Shown piece after piece: positions 32,510 to 40,979 of a stretch of DNA of 64,000 nt; positions within the stretch are counted from its first letter, which is position 1; every line of letters starts with the position of its first letter. Origin of the DNA: Cohnella nanjingensis. Lineage in GTDB: Bacteria; Bacillota; Bacilli; Paenibacillales; Paenibacillaceae. The DNA is taken from positions 1 through 64,000 of the forward strand of contig NZ_JACJVP010000022.1 of assembly GCF_014212125.1 (NCBI RefSeq), given 5' to 3'. The notes below the pieces were generated by a model. It ran no database searches and was not told the DNA's origin. It saw only the letters and a program-made list of their open reading frames with translations. A program made the translations under genes and the position numbers.

Positions 32510-34564
32510 TTATTTGTACCGGCCGATGAAGTTCACCGTCTTGTAGTGGTCCGAGGTGACGTACATCAAGCCGTCGTTCGAGTAGAGCAGCCGGGTGCCC
32601 GGCTGCTTCGCCCGGGACATCGTGTTCTTAAGCCCGACGTCCGCTTCGTGCCAGATCCGACCCGGAGAGTCGGGCAGCACCTTGGTCGTATTGTGGAAAA
32701 TATCGCCGCCGATCTGCCCGCCCGGCACATAGTTGTTCAACGCCTTGCCCGGTTTGTATCCGTGCTGCGCCGCCGTGGTCTTGTCTACGAAGTGGGCGGG
32801 CAGGCGCCCCGTCTGACGCAAGCTGTCGACGAGCGGATTCGCCGCCTCCGTGACTTGGAGCAGCTCCTTGTACTTGGCGTGGCTGGCGACGTTGTCCGGG
32901 CCGCGTCCGGGAGGCTTCGCGGGCGGCTTCGGCGACCACCGCTCCCCCCATTGTCGCACCTTCGCCCCCAGTTTGTCGATGGCGCCTCCGAAGCGTTTGC
33001 GCCCGCGCTTCGCAAGCCACTGCAGCCCTCTGCCGAACGGAATCCGGTTCAAGACGATGCCGACCGCGACCGCGGCCGCATTCTCCGGCGTGAGCAGCTT
33101 CCGCGGATCGCGGATGTAGCCCGCGATCTCGCGGCCGCTGCCGGCCGTGCCCGCCACCGTCATCGCGAAGCCGAGCGCCGGCCAGAAGCCGACGAACAGC
33201 ATCGCGAGGGCAAGCGCGCCCAGTACGATGGCCCCCTGCTCGTATCCGCTGAGGCGATCCCACCAATTCTGCAGCGAATCGAACATGCAGGCGAAGCACG
33301 CGCCGTCCCCGGGGACATGATCGGCTTGACCGGCATAGATCGCAATTCCCGCCCCGGCGCCGGCTAGCAGCAGGAAGACGACGGCCCCCGCCGCCAGCCT
33401 CGCCAATCGGCTGTCCAGACTCGCCTGAAGGGCGCCGACGCGGCCGGCTGCTTCCGCATTTCCGTAGCGCAGCGCGAAGCCGAGCTCCCTGCGCTCCCTA
33501 TAGAATCGCAGGACATGCGCGAAGCTTCGGCCGCGGCCGACCAGAGCGGCTGTCATGCCCGCCAGCTCCGAGAAGGGATTCAGCAGCGGCTCGTAACGAT
33601 AGACCGGCAGATGACCTCGCACCCGGTTCAAGGAGACGTAATCCCAGATCAACGCCGCGGCGAGCAAGTAGAGGAAGAACCCTCGCGTCGCGTATCCGCT
33701 CCCGGTCCATTCATTGAGCCGCATCACCCAATGGGGCAGATCGTTCTGACCGTTGTACGCGGCATGATCGAGGATCGACCAGAACAGCAGGATCGCGGGG
33801 AAGGCGAAAGCCCAATTGGCCGTGCGCTTCCGCAGCCGCCAGGCCATCCCGCAGCCCAGCGCGATGAGCGCCGTGTGCACGGGATGGCTCACGCTCATGA
33901 CCGTCGGGAACAAGCTCGGTTCGAACCGGCCGGGGAACAGCGAGAAGAAGTCCCAATGGATCGTCTCTCCGCCGAGCATCGTGTAGCTGTATCCGAACTT
34001 TCTCCCCAGGATGCCGGAATTCAGCCAACGGCGCGTCAGCTCCTCCATCAGTTGAAACCCGACGCCCGAAGCCGCTCCAATGATCGCGTAATCGCTCAGG
34101 CTGAGCGCCGACGCCCGCCGGGAGAACAAGAGGAACAGGCCGAGCGGCAGCAGCTTCCACGCCTCTTCGACGATCGGCGTCACGACGGCGATGGACCAAG
34201 TGTCCCGCGTGTCGCCGCCCGCCAGCGCGTGGATCGCGTTCAGCGTGAGCGCGGTGAACGGCACGACGAGCAGCGCGCCGGACAGCGCCACGAAGGAGAC
34301 TTGCCTCCAGGGCAGCGTCTTGCTTCGGCATAGGAACCAGAATTGCAGCATGACATAGAACGACCACAAGTACTGAACCAGCATCGTGCGGGAATCCTCG
34401 TACCGGATCAGCCCCCAGACGAGGAAGGCGAACGCGATCCAGGCGAAGACCGCGTACAGCCATTGCAAGGCCGGATATTTTCCGATCCATGCCGCGCAAG
34501 CGCGATAGGCGGCCTCGGCCGCGTCCCGGATTCCCGTACGGATCCGCCATATGCGATTTGTCAT
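32510..34564 (-). CDS. PrsW-like membrane protease fused to a C-terminal barnase domain
   Basis: This 684-residue protein has about ten helices in residues 30-470 and a ribonuclease at 571-684. The membrane part shows PrsW-family motifs: EEAWK (133-137), FQLMEE (170-175) and [12 protein letters not shown] (226-237). Later helices lie at about 390-410 and 441-470. A Pro-rich linker (545-557) leads to the barnase domain: [18 protein letters not shown] (D621), WHEAD (E640, general base), [18 protein letters not shown] (R658; H673, general acid) and a [10 protein letters not shown] end. Barnase Arg59 is replaced by Thr. The ATG at 34564 has GGAGGG upstream. A barstar gene follows. Role inferred: membrane-held RNase toxin, perhaps released by proteolysis. 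Confidence 0.88.
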   Translation of the reverse strand: MTNRIWRIRTGIRDAAEAAYRACAAWIGKYPALQWLYAVFAWIAFAFLVWGLIRYEDSRTMLVQYLWSFYVMLQFWFLCRSKTLPWRQVSFVALSGALLVVPFTALTLNAIHALAGGDTRDTWSIAVVTPIVEEAWKLLPLGLFLLFSRRASALSLSDYAIIGAASGVGFQLMEELTRRWLNSGILGRKFGYSYTMLGGETIHWDFFSLFPGRFEPSLFPTVMSVSHPVHTALIALGCGMAWRLRKRTANWAFAFPAILLFWSILDHAAYNGQNDLPHWVMRLNEWTGSGYATRGFFLYLLAAALIWDYVSLNRVRGHLPVYRYEPLLNPFSELAGMTAALVGRGRSFAHVLRFYRERRELGFALRYGNAEAAGRVGALQASLDSRLARLAAGAVVFLLLAGAGAGIAIYAGQADHVPGDGACFACMFDSLQNWWDRLSGYEQGAIVLGALALAMLFVGFWPALGFAMTVAGTAGSGREIAGYIRDPRKLLTPENAAAVAVGIVLNRIPFGRGLQWLAKRGRKRFGGAIDKLGAKVRQWGERWSPKPPAKPPGRGPDNVASHAKYKELLQVTEAANPLVDSLRQTGRLPAHFVDKTTAAQHGYKPGKALNNYVPGGQIGGDIFHNTTKVLPDSPGRIWHEADVGLKNTMSRAKQPGTRLLYSNDGLMYVTSDHYKTVNFIGRYK

Positions 34565-34671
34565 TGCTCCCTCCTTTTCCCTTCTACCGAATGAAGTACC
34601 CCCAAAGTAACACAGCGCCAACCCCCTAGCGAGACCTAATTATGGAGATGCGGCTAGGCCCTGACACGCAA

Positions 34672-34707
34672 AAAGTCCCGAAGCGTCGTGGGACGCTTCG
34701 GGACTTT
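34672..34707. terminator. Bidirectional terminator
   Basis: AAAGTCCCGAAGCG and CGCTTCGGGACTTT form a 14-bp perfect stem with an 8-nt loop. It lies after the old yellow enzyme gene (minus strand) and before the toxin gene's promoter region, so it mainly serves the former. Confidence 0.8.
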
Positions 34708-34799
34708 CCGTTCGCTTGGAACGGATACGAGTTACGCGTATGGAGATGCAGCGGAAACGATCGGGAAGCGATCGGAGTCTCTCGCGCCGCTCCCCCGGC

Positions 34800-35924
34800 T
34801 TAAGACAGGCTGCGCAGCGCTTGCGGCGAGAACGGCTCGAGCTCGCCGAGACGGCCTTCGAGGACCTTCGCCGCCCAAGCCGGATCGTTCAGCAGCGCGC
34901 GGCCGACCGCGACCAGATCGAATTCCTCGCGTTCGAGGCGGTCGATCAAGCCGTTGATGTTGTCGGTTCCCGCGCCTTGGCCCGCGAATACGTTCGTGAA
35001 TTCGTTGTCCAGTCCGACCGAGCCGACGGTGATCGTCGGCTTGCCCGTCAGCCGCTTGGTCCAGCCGGCGAGGTTCAGCTCCGAGCCTTCGAACTCCGGC
35101 TCCCAGAACCGGCGGGTCGAGCAGTGGAAGATGTCTACGCCCGCGGCCGCGAGCGGCGCGAGGAACCGTTCGAGTTCCTCCGGCGTCTTCGCCAGCTTCG
35201 CCGTATAATCGGTCGGCTTCCACTGCGAGAAGCGGAAGACGATCGGGAAGTCGGGGCCGACGGCCTTGCGGACCGCTTCGATGACCTCGACCGCGAACCG
35301 GGTGCGCTGGACGAGATCCCCGCCGTAGCGGTCTTCGCGCTTGTTCGTGACGTCCCAGAAGAACTGGTCGATCAGGTAGCCGTGCGCGCCATGGATTTCG
35401 ACGCCGTCGAAGCCGATGCGCTTGGCCGCGGCCGCGGCATCCGCGTACGCTCCGACCAGATCGACGACCTCGGCTTCGGTCAGCGGCTCGGACACCTGCC
35501 GGTCAGGCGCGGCGATCCCGGACGGTCCGATCGGCGCGGCGTCCGAATCGGGGAAGGTCTCGCGCTGGCGTGCCGTTCCGACATGCCAGATCTGCGGAAT
35601 AATCTTGCCCCCTGCCGCATGAACCTCCTTCACGACGTTCGCCCAGCCTTCGAGCGCCGCCTCTCCGTAGAAGTGCGGCACATTGCGGTCGGCGGCGGCC
35701 GCCGGATGGTTGATGACCGTCCCCTCGGTGACGATCAGACCGACGCCGTTCTCGGCGCGACGGCGGTAATAGGCGGCGACATCCGGTCCCGGCACGCCCC
35801 CCGGCGAGAAGCCGCGGGTCATCGGCGCCATGACGATGCGATTGGCCAAGGACCATTTATCGTTCGCGAACGGTTTGAACAGCGGTTGAACGGAACGGGT
35901 CATTTGCGTTTGATCGGAAGACAT
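34800..35924 (-). CDS. Old yellow enzyme family NADH:flavin oxidoreductase
   Basis: This 374-residue FMN-dependent ene-reductase begins LFKPFANDKWSLANRIVMAPMTR and has LIVTEGTVI, IIPQIWHVGTARQ, DGVEIHGAHGYLIDQFFWDVTNKREDRYGG and FVAVGRALLNDPAW-type (DLVAVGRALLNDP) flavin and substrate motifs. It reduces activated C=C bonds, often of quinones or xenobiotics. The start at 35924 fits GGAGGG at 6-nt spacing better than the ATG 6 bp earlier. Whether the ArsR gene 650 bp upstream controls it is not known. Confidence 0.9.
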   Translation of the reverse strand: MSSDQTQMTRSVQPLFKPFANDKWSLANRIVMAPMTRGFSPGGVPGPDVAAYYRRRAENGVGLIVTEGTVINHPAAAADRNVPHFYGEAALEGWANVVKEVHAAGGKIIPQIWHVGTARQRETFPDSDAAPIGPSGIAAPDRQVSEPLTEAEVVDLVGAYADAAAAAKRIGFDGVEIHGAHGYLIDQFFWDVTNKREDRYGGDLVQRTRFAVEVIEAVRKAVGPDFPIVFRFSQWKPTDYTAKLAKTPEELERFLAPLAAAGVDIFHCSTRRFWEPEFEGSELNLAGWTKRLTGKPTITVGSVGLDNEFTNVFAGQGAGTDNINGLIDRLEREEFDLVAVGRALLNDPAWAAKVLEGRLGELEPFSPQALRSLS

Positions 35925-36021
35925 GGACATCCCTCCACGGGCAATTGGATTTGTATATCTATAATTATGAATATATAGATAAATTCGTTCAATTGCAAGC
36001 AGAAAACTCGGGAAACTAGTC

Positions 36022-36101
36022 AAAACGGCTTTGCCGTCTTCTCGAAGAGGGTAACACGTTATTATCGGAGACGGATCAGCACAGCAGCGTGAAACTTATA
36101 C
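36022..36101. repeat. Dispersed intergenic element, copy 2
   Basis: Shares with copies at 17852 and 36426: ACGGCTTTGCCGTCTTCTCG, AGAGGGTAACACG, TTATCGG and GCGTGAAACTTATAC. It stands in direct orientation to copy 3, with palindromic array E between them. No gene. Confidence 0.75.
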
Positions 36102-36167
36102 TTTTTGATACATCTAGGTGCGCATGATCAAAAAAAACGGCCGGCAGCAGCCAACAGACTGAAGAAG

Positions 36168-36344
36168 TTGTAAATGTACCACTTTTTTCGCCACTAACGT
36201 CCTCCAAACAAGAATAAATTGCAAAAGTACCACTTATTCGGCCCCTTTTCGCTTGTTCGGTGATTTTGGCCCAAATAAGTTGTACGTTTACAAGTTAATT
36301 CCTTCCTAACGCCAAAATGGGCAAAAAAAATTGTACTTTTGCAA
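36168..36344. repeat. AT-rich 51-bp repeat array E in palindromic arrangement
   Basis: Two forward units (cores TTGTAAATGTACCACTT at 36168 and TTGCAAAAGTACCACTT at 36219, 51 bp apart) face two inverted units (cores ending at 36293 and 36344, again 51 bp apart). The whole 177 bp is an imperfect palindrome centred near 36256. It is much more AT-rich than the surroundings. The 650-bp gap 35925-36576 otherwise holds only dispersed-element copies. Confidence 0.8.
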
Positions 36345-36425
36345 GTTGTTGCTTTCCCGACGTTTGTCGAGAAGGATAAGTTTACCCCTATCTTGAACGG
36401 CAAATGTGAAGCCGCCCCCACAAGT

Positions 36426-36545
36426 AAACCGGCTTTGCCGTCTTCTCGGAAGAGGGTAACACGTTTTTATCGGTGGTCTTACAGAAGTGGATAGGCGTGA
36501 AACTTATACATCCTGTATGACAGAAAAAGGCTTCGCCTCCTCCAG
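36426..36545. repeat. Dispersed intergenic element, copy 3
   Basis: Matches copy 2 over 80 bp and copy 1 over about 115 bp, including CGTTTTTATCGG, GATAGGCGTGAAA and a terminal GAAAAAGGCTTCGCC. The end abuts the 3' side of the ArsR gene. Confidence 0.75.
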
Positions 36546-36576
36546 GAAGGGCGAAGCCTTACGCAGCTCTGAATGG

Positions 36577-36894
36577 CTAGAGCTCTATTCTCAACTGGGC
36601 CAGGAATTGGTCGATCGTCTCCGCGTTGCGCCGGTAATACGTCCACTGGCCGTATCTCCGCGATTCCAGGAGCCCTGCCTTCTGCATCGTGGCCAAATAA
36701 CCGGAGATGACCGATTGGGTCAAGCCGGATCGCTCTTGAATCGCGCCCACGCAGACCCCGCCGTCGAACTCCCCGTTCGCGGGCAGGTTCTGGGGACCGA
36801 AATGTTCATCCGGCGTCTGAAGCCAGCGCATGATATGGAGGCGGGTCTCGTTCGACAACGCCTTGATGATCTGGAGGCAGCTCTCGGTATCCAT
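36577..36894 (-). CDS. ArsR/SmtB family regulator
   Basis: This 105-residue winged-helix repressor has IIKALSNETRLHIMRWLQ, VGAIQERSGLTQSVISGYLATMQKAGLL (recognition helix) and a wing RYGQWTYYRRN. A metal-binding CVC-type motif is absent; only VCVG and one early Cys are seen, so it may sense something other than metals. The start lies just before a weak site; gene order suggests a stand-alone unit. Confidence 0.85.
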   Translation of the reverse strand: MDTESCLQIIKALSNETRLHIMRWLQTPDEHFGPQNLPANGEFDGGVCVGAIQERSGLTQSVISGYLATMQKAGLLESRRYGQWTYYRRNAETIDQFLAQLRIEL

Positions 36895-37079
36895 AGTCGT
36901 CCGACATCGCTTTCTCTTGGGAATTAGGGAGGGCGTCTCCCGTCATGCTCCAATTATAACAAAGCTAAGCTATGATTCCCACGCATCGGACCGTGATATA
37001 TAATACAAATATCATCATACAAATGTTCCCACAGTTCGCCAATACCCGTCGTCTTGATGGAGTGATAGGAGAATCGCAG

Positions 37080-38165
37080 ATGGACATAGTAGAAATCCGG
37101 ACAAGTCTGATCGACGAAGATACCGACCAGCCTCGCTATCAATTCGATGAAGAAGCGCTGCAGGAGCTCATGAACAGCATCGAGGAGCTTGGCCTGCTGT
37201 CCCCCATTAAGGTAAGGAACACCGGCGACGGGCGCTATAAGATCATATACGGCAATCGGCGCTACAAAGCCTGCAAGACGCTCGGCCGCCCCACCATCCC
37301 CTGCATCGTCTCCGACGTGACGGACGAGCTGGAGATCTACCTGGAGCAGATCGCGGAGAACCTGACCCGCCAAGGCTTCTCTCCGATCGAGGAAGCGGAG
37401 GCGTTCCACAAGCTGCTGCACGAGTCCAAGTTCAACAGCTCGGTCAAGTATCTGTCCGGCAAGCTGGGCAAGCCCGAATCCTACATCAAGAACAAGTGCG
37501 AGCTGCTGAAGTTCGGCCCGGCCGTCAAAAAGCTGATCGTCGGCGGCACCGAGATCCGCAAGGATCTGCTCACGGAAGACCAGCTCCTGCCGCTCAAGGA
37601 CTTGCCGATGGAGTACCGCGATCCGCTCGCGCTCATCATGGCGCGGGACGAGATGCCCGTGAGCGACGTGAAGAAGATCGCGCGCCTGTTCAAGGACAAG
37701 GACATCTCGGACGGGATCAAGTCCAAGCTGCTGTACAAGACCGGCCCCTCGCTGATCGAGACCTGGTCCTCTTACGAGCTGACGAAGGCCGAGCGGGCGA
37801 AGGCCTCCGAGCCGAAGCCGGCCAAGAAGACCAAGGGGGCGGAGCCGGAATCTACGACGGCGGCAGCGGCAGACGGCGAGGCGCAATCCGCCGTTCCGTT
37901 CGCTGCCGGAGCACAAGGCGCCGCCCCCGCTTCCGACGCCGTTGCGCCTGCCGGCTTGGCGATTCAGGACAAGCTGCAGCGCCTGCTGGCCGCGCTCCCG
38001 GCGCAGAGCTCGCTGCCGGTCGAGGACCTGCAGTCGCTCGCGCGCTTCCCGGCCGGCGAAGCCGATCCGTTCTTGAACGGCGTCGACGCCCTCATCGCGA
38101 ATCTCGAGCGTCATCTCGCGGAGTGGAAGACGGTCCGCGACCGCGCGAAGTCGCTGACCGTGTAG
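37080..38165 (+). CDS. Orphan ParB/Spo0J-like protein
   Basis: This 361-residue protein has the ParB N-terminal domain: SLIDEDTDQPRYQFDEEALQELMNSI, the CTP-binding motif as YGNRRYKA (GERRxxA in most), and ENLTRQGFSPIEEAEAFHKLL (box II), then an HTH-like central part and a long Ala-rich linker with a helical C-terminus. It lacks an adjacent ParA, and the chromosomal soj-spo0J pair is normally near oriC, so this is probably a regulatory or diverged paralogue (Noc/YyaA-like or stand-alone). Start set by AGGAGA upstream of 37080. Confidence 0.82.
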   Translation: MDIVEIRTSLIDEDTDQPRYQFDEEALQELMNSIEELGLLSPIKVRNTGDGRYKIIYGNRRYKACKTLGRPTIPCIVSDVTDELEIYLEQIAENLTRQGFSPIEEAEAFHKLLHESKFNSSVKYLSGKLGKPESYIKNKCELLKFGPAVKKLIVGGTEIRKDLLTEDQLLPLKDLPMEYRDPLALIMARDEMPVSDVKKIARLFKDKDISDGIKSKLLYKTGPSLIETWSSYELTKAERAKASEPKPAKKTKGAEPESTTAAAADGEAQSAVPFAAGAQGAAPASDAVAPAGLAIQDKLQRLLAALPAQSSLPVEDLQSLARFPAGEADPFLNGVDALIANLERHLAEWKTVRDRAKSLTV

Positions 38166-38345
38166 CTTGCAGCGCGCGTATGCGGCTCGGGTATCGCGGA
38201 GCGGAGCGGATCGGCCGGACGCCGAAGACCACGAATCAGCTAGGCGCTGACGCCGCCCTCGGCACGTATCGGAGAGTATCGTTAGATCCGTCGACCCGAT
38301 CTTGCGTCAGCCGACCCGCATCGCGAAGTATCGTTTGAAGCCGCT

Positions 38346-38379
38346 GAGCCGTAATGGACGCCGCCGTCCATTACGGCTC
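38346..38379. terminator. Hairpin between parB-like and aminotransferase genes
   Basis: GAGCCGTAATGGACG and CGTCCATTACGGCTC form a 15-bp stem with a 4-nt loop in the convergent intergenic region. T-tracts are weak. The preceding 180 bp (38166-38345) show nothing else. Confidence 0.7.
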
Positions 38380-38388
38380 TTGGCGTCT

Positions 38389-39570
38389 TCACAGCCGGCG
38401 CAGGAACGCGCGCATCCGCTCCAGCGCTTCGTCCAGCTGCGCCTGCGAGCTGGCGTAGGCGCAGCGGATGAAGCCTTCCCCGCCGTCGCCGAAGACGTGG
38501 CCGGGCACCGTGACGACGCCGGCCTCCTCCAGCAGCCGCTGCGCGAACCGCTCCGAGCTCAGCCCGGTATGGGCGATGGAGGGGAACGCGTAGAACGATC
38601 CCAGCGGCTCGTGGCACGGCAGGCCGATCTCCCTCAGTCCCTTCACGAAGGACCGCCGTCGTCCGTCGTACGATTCGACCATGAAGCCCATCTCTTCCAT
38701 GCCGATCTGCAGCGACTCGAGTGCCGCGATCTGGCCGAGGATCGGCGCGCACATCACCGTGTACTGGTGAATCTTCAGCATGGCCGAGAGCAGTTCACGC
38801 GGTCCGCAAGCATAGCCTACGCGCCAGCCGGTCATGGCGAACGCCTTGGAGAAGCCGTTCACGAGCAGCGTCCGATCCTTCATCCCCGGCAGGGAAGCGA
38901 AGCTCGTATGGCTGCCGCCGTATGTGAGCTCTGCGTAGATCTCGTCGGCGATCACGACCAGATTCCGCTCCTCGGCGATTCTGGCGATCGGGAGCCAATC
39001 CTCGTACGTCATGACGCCCCCCGTCGGATTGTTCGGGTAGCAAAGCACGAGCACTTTGGATCGGGGCGTCAGCTTCGCGGTCAGCGCTTCGGCCGTCAGC
39101 TTGAACTGGTTCTCGGCGCGAGTGGCGATCTGGACGGCTTTGCCCCCGCCCAGATAGGCGATCGGCGAATAGGAGATGTAGCAGGGGACGGGGATGAGGA
39201 TCTCGTCTCCATCGGTGATCAGGGCCCGCAGCGCCAGGTCGATCGCTTCGCTGCTGCCGACGGTCACCAACACTTCGTCCGCGGGATCATAGTCGACCTC
39301 GAAGCGCGCCGACAGATAGCCGGCGATGGCCTCGCGCAGTTCCGGCAGCCCGGCGTTCGGCGTGTAGGAGGTCCTGCCTTTCTCCAGCGCGCGAATGCAT
39401 GCATCCCGCACCGGCTTGGGCGTGACGAAGTCCGGCTCTCCGACGCCCAGCGAGATCACGTCCTTGCGTCCCGCCGCGTAATCGAAGAACTTGCGAATGC
39501 CCGAAGGCGGCATATCGCGTACGAGCGGCGACAGCAGGCTGCCTATTCCTGAATCCGTTGAATACGTCAT
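38389..39570 (-). CDS. PLP-dependent class I/II aminotransferase, probably alanine-related
   Basis: This 393-residue enzyme has SGIRKFFDYAAGRKDVISLGVGEPDF, TSYTPNAGLPELREAIAGYL, PNNPTGGVMTYEDW, VIADEIYAELTYGG and the PLP lysine in LVNGFSKAFAMTGWRVGYAC. It belongs with the PatA/AlaT group of B. subtilis aminotransferases. A T-box leader precedes it whose specifier reads best as GCC (alanine), which favours an alanine transaminase role. GGGAGGG lies 7 nt before the ATG. Confidence 0.88.
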   Translation of the reverse strand: MTYSTDSGIGSLLSPLVRDMPPSGIRKFFDYAAGRKDVISLGVGEPDFVTPKPVRDACIRALEKGRTSYTPNAGLPELREAIAGYLSARFEVDYDPADEVLVTVGSSEAIDLALRALITDGDEILIPVPCYISYSPIAYLGGGKAVQIATRAENQFKLTAEALTAKLTPRSKVLVLCYPNNPTGGVMTYEDWLPIARIAEERNLVVIADEIYAELTYGGSHTSFASLPGMKDRTLLVNGFSKAFAMTGWRVGYACGPRELLSAMLKIHQYTVMCAPILGQIAALESLQIGMEEMGFMVESYDGRRRSFVKGLREIGLPCHEPLGSFYAFPSIAHTGLSSERFAQRLLEEAGVVTVPGHVFGDGGEGFIRCAYASSQAQLDEALERMRAFLRRL

Positions 39571-39601
39571 GCGTGAACCCTCCCTTGGTCGATAAAAACA
39601 A

Positions 39602-39868
39602 AAAAAACCCGTCCCAAAAGGGACGAGTCTGCACCCGTGTTACCACCCTAGTTCCGCTTCCCAACGAAGCGGCACTCTACAACGTATCCATCAATACGCG
39701 GTCCCGTTAACGCTGGACATGCGGCAGCACCTACTCGGCTTCAGCCTGCTTCTCGGAGATGGCGTTCGGTTATCGCCTGAACGTTGGTTCGCACCTGCCC
39801 CAACTCTCTGCGGATCAGTCGGATAACTTACTCTTTCTCTTCATCGAATCTTCTACCGTTATGAAGTT
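39602..39868 (-). ncRNA. T-box leader (specifier best read as GCC, Ala)
   Basis: On the minus strand the leader has the stem I 5' region GAAGAGAAAGAGTAA, the AG bulge AGAGAG, the distal loop GGTGCGAA, a paired GTTATC/GATAAC, then CGAACGCCATCTCC where the specifier loop is expected. The T-box AGGGTGGTAACACGGG (39654-39639 region) is followed by the terminator ACTCGTCCC-ttt-GGGACGGGT with eight T residues (39632-39601). Uncharged tRNA would stabilise the antiterminator and switch on the aminotransferase. GCC followed by A is the best specifier; ATC (Ile) is the alternative. Confidence 0.88.
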
Positions 39869-39875
39869 ACCGGTA

Positions 39876-39904
39876 ATTATAAGCCATATCGCCGAGGGTG
39901 GCAA
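39876..39904 (-). promoter_or_regulatory. Promoter of the T-box regulated aminotransferase
   Basis: On the minus strand TTGCCA (39904-39899) and TATAAT (39881-39876) are 17 bp apart. Transcription would start near 39869, directly before stem I. Confidence 0.8.
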
Positions 39905-40073
39905 TACGAAATTCTCCCGCCACCGCACCCGCTTCCCGTCGGGCCGGTTCGACCGCGGCCGGCGAAGGCGGGCGCCGGGGGGGCGGTCTTGCCGTTCCGG
40001 CAAACAGCGCCTGAGGATGCGCATCCGGCAACCGCCGGTACCGCCTCCCCTTCAAGCAGACGGTCTGCCCCGG

Positions 40074-40487
40074 CTACGCCTCCGGCAGCGGCTTGCGGTT
40101 CTGATAGCCGTCGTGCCAACCGTGGTAATGGGTCACGCGGGTCTCCCCTTGCCTCCAGCAGATCAGCGCGTCCTGCCCGTCCACGATCGCAGGGAAGTCG
40201 ATCAGGCCGGGCTCGATCATCTTAAGCAGCACGCCCTTGCGCGCGAAGTTCGCGATCAGGAGATCCGCTTCGACGCGCATGAAGTCGAGTTGGCCCTCCT
40301 CCACGAAGAACGGATCATCGCCTCCGGCCGACTGTCCTGCAGGAGGCGCATAGGCGGCCTTCCGCGACTGCAGGTCCCGACAGCGTTCCTCGAACTGTCT
40401 CATCAACGTCTGCAGCCGGTTCAGATCCTCGTTCAATTCCGGCAGCATCGCATCCGCTTCGCCAGGCGTAAAGATTCGGGTCGTCAT
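40074..40487 (-). CDS. DUF2203 family protein
   Basis: This 137-residue soluble protein has the DUF2203 pattern: TRIFTPGEADAMLPELNEDLNRLQ, a helical middle, then GVLLKMIEPGLIDFPAIVDGQDALICWRQGE and VTHYHGWHDGYQNRKPLP. The function of this family is unknown. It lies between the T-box promoter and a divergent small gene. Confidence 0.82.
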   Translation of the reverse strand: MTTRIFTPGEADAMLPELNEDLNRLQTLMRQFEERCRDLQSRKAAYAPPAGQSAGGDDPFFVEEGQLDFMRVEADLLIANFARKGVLLKMIEPGLIDFPAIVDGQDALICWRQGETRVTHYHGWHDGYQNRKPLPEA

Positions 40488-40628
40488 GACGCATCCACTC
40501 CTTTCCCCAAAGTGTAATCGATCCCCTCTCCGATTGCCATTCCTGCCCGCAGGCCGCCGCGCTGCATAAAAAGCAAGCGCAACGGGAAACTATAATTTGT
40601 TGGAAATTGGAAAAAAGGAGGTGTCCAC

Positions 40629-40805
40629 ATGGCCCACGAACAAAACCACAACCGCGACCAGGCGTCCAAATCGGAGGTTCAATCGACCAAATTGAACCAA
40701 ATCCCCGCCCCGGGCGAAGACGATACGGAGTTCTCCGCGGAGGAAGCGGCAGAGGTCTTCGAGGAGAACGCGTCCTCGAACCAAGCGTCCGAGCGCGAGC
40801 AATAA
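40629..40805 (+). CDS. Small acidic protein, possibly gamma-type SASP-like
   Basis: This 58-residue protein (starting MAHEQNHNRDQASKSEVQ) has a strong AAGGAGGTG ribosome site 7 nt upstream. It is Gln, Asn, Ser and Glu rich, without Cys or hydrophobic segments. DTEFSAEEAAEVFEENASS resembles the TEFASET-NAQQVRKQNQQSA repeat of gamma-type small acid-soluble spore proteins, with acidic replacements. It could be a spore storage protein, or an unrelated small acidic protein; the assignment is tentative. Confidence 0.6.
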   Translation: MAHEQNHNRDQASKSEVQSTKLNQIPAPGEDDTEFSAEEAAEVFEENASSNQASEREQ

Positions 40806-40979
40806 GGCCGCAGTCCTTGCGGATTCGTCCCCTCTACAGAGGACGAACCCGAATCTCGCCTCATCGAATCAGCACGGCGGAGCGAGCGCACAGCCCGCTG
40901 CGGCGACGACGATCAGCCCGGTCCCACGCGGACCGGGCTTCGTCTGTTCAGGGGCAGGTCGAGGCATCGGACGTCCCCG

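Noticed and set aside
32090..34620. Mobile element carrying the toxin pair
   Set aside because: No integrase, transposase, flanking repeats or tRNA target was seen, and base composition looks like the neighbours.
37080..38165. Chromosomal Spo0J near oriC
   Set aside because: No parA, rnpA-rpmH, gidAB or dnaA genes are nearby, so it is not the oriC partition locus.
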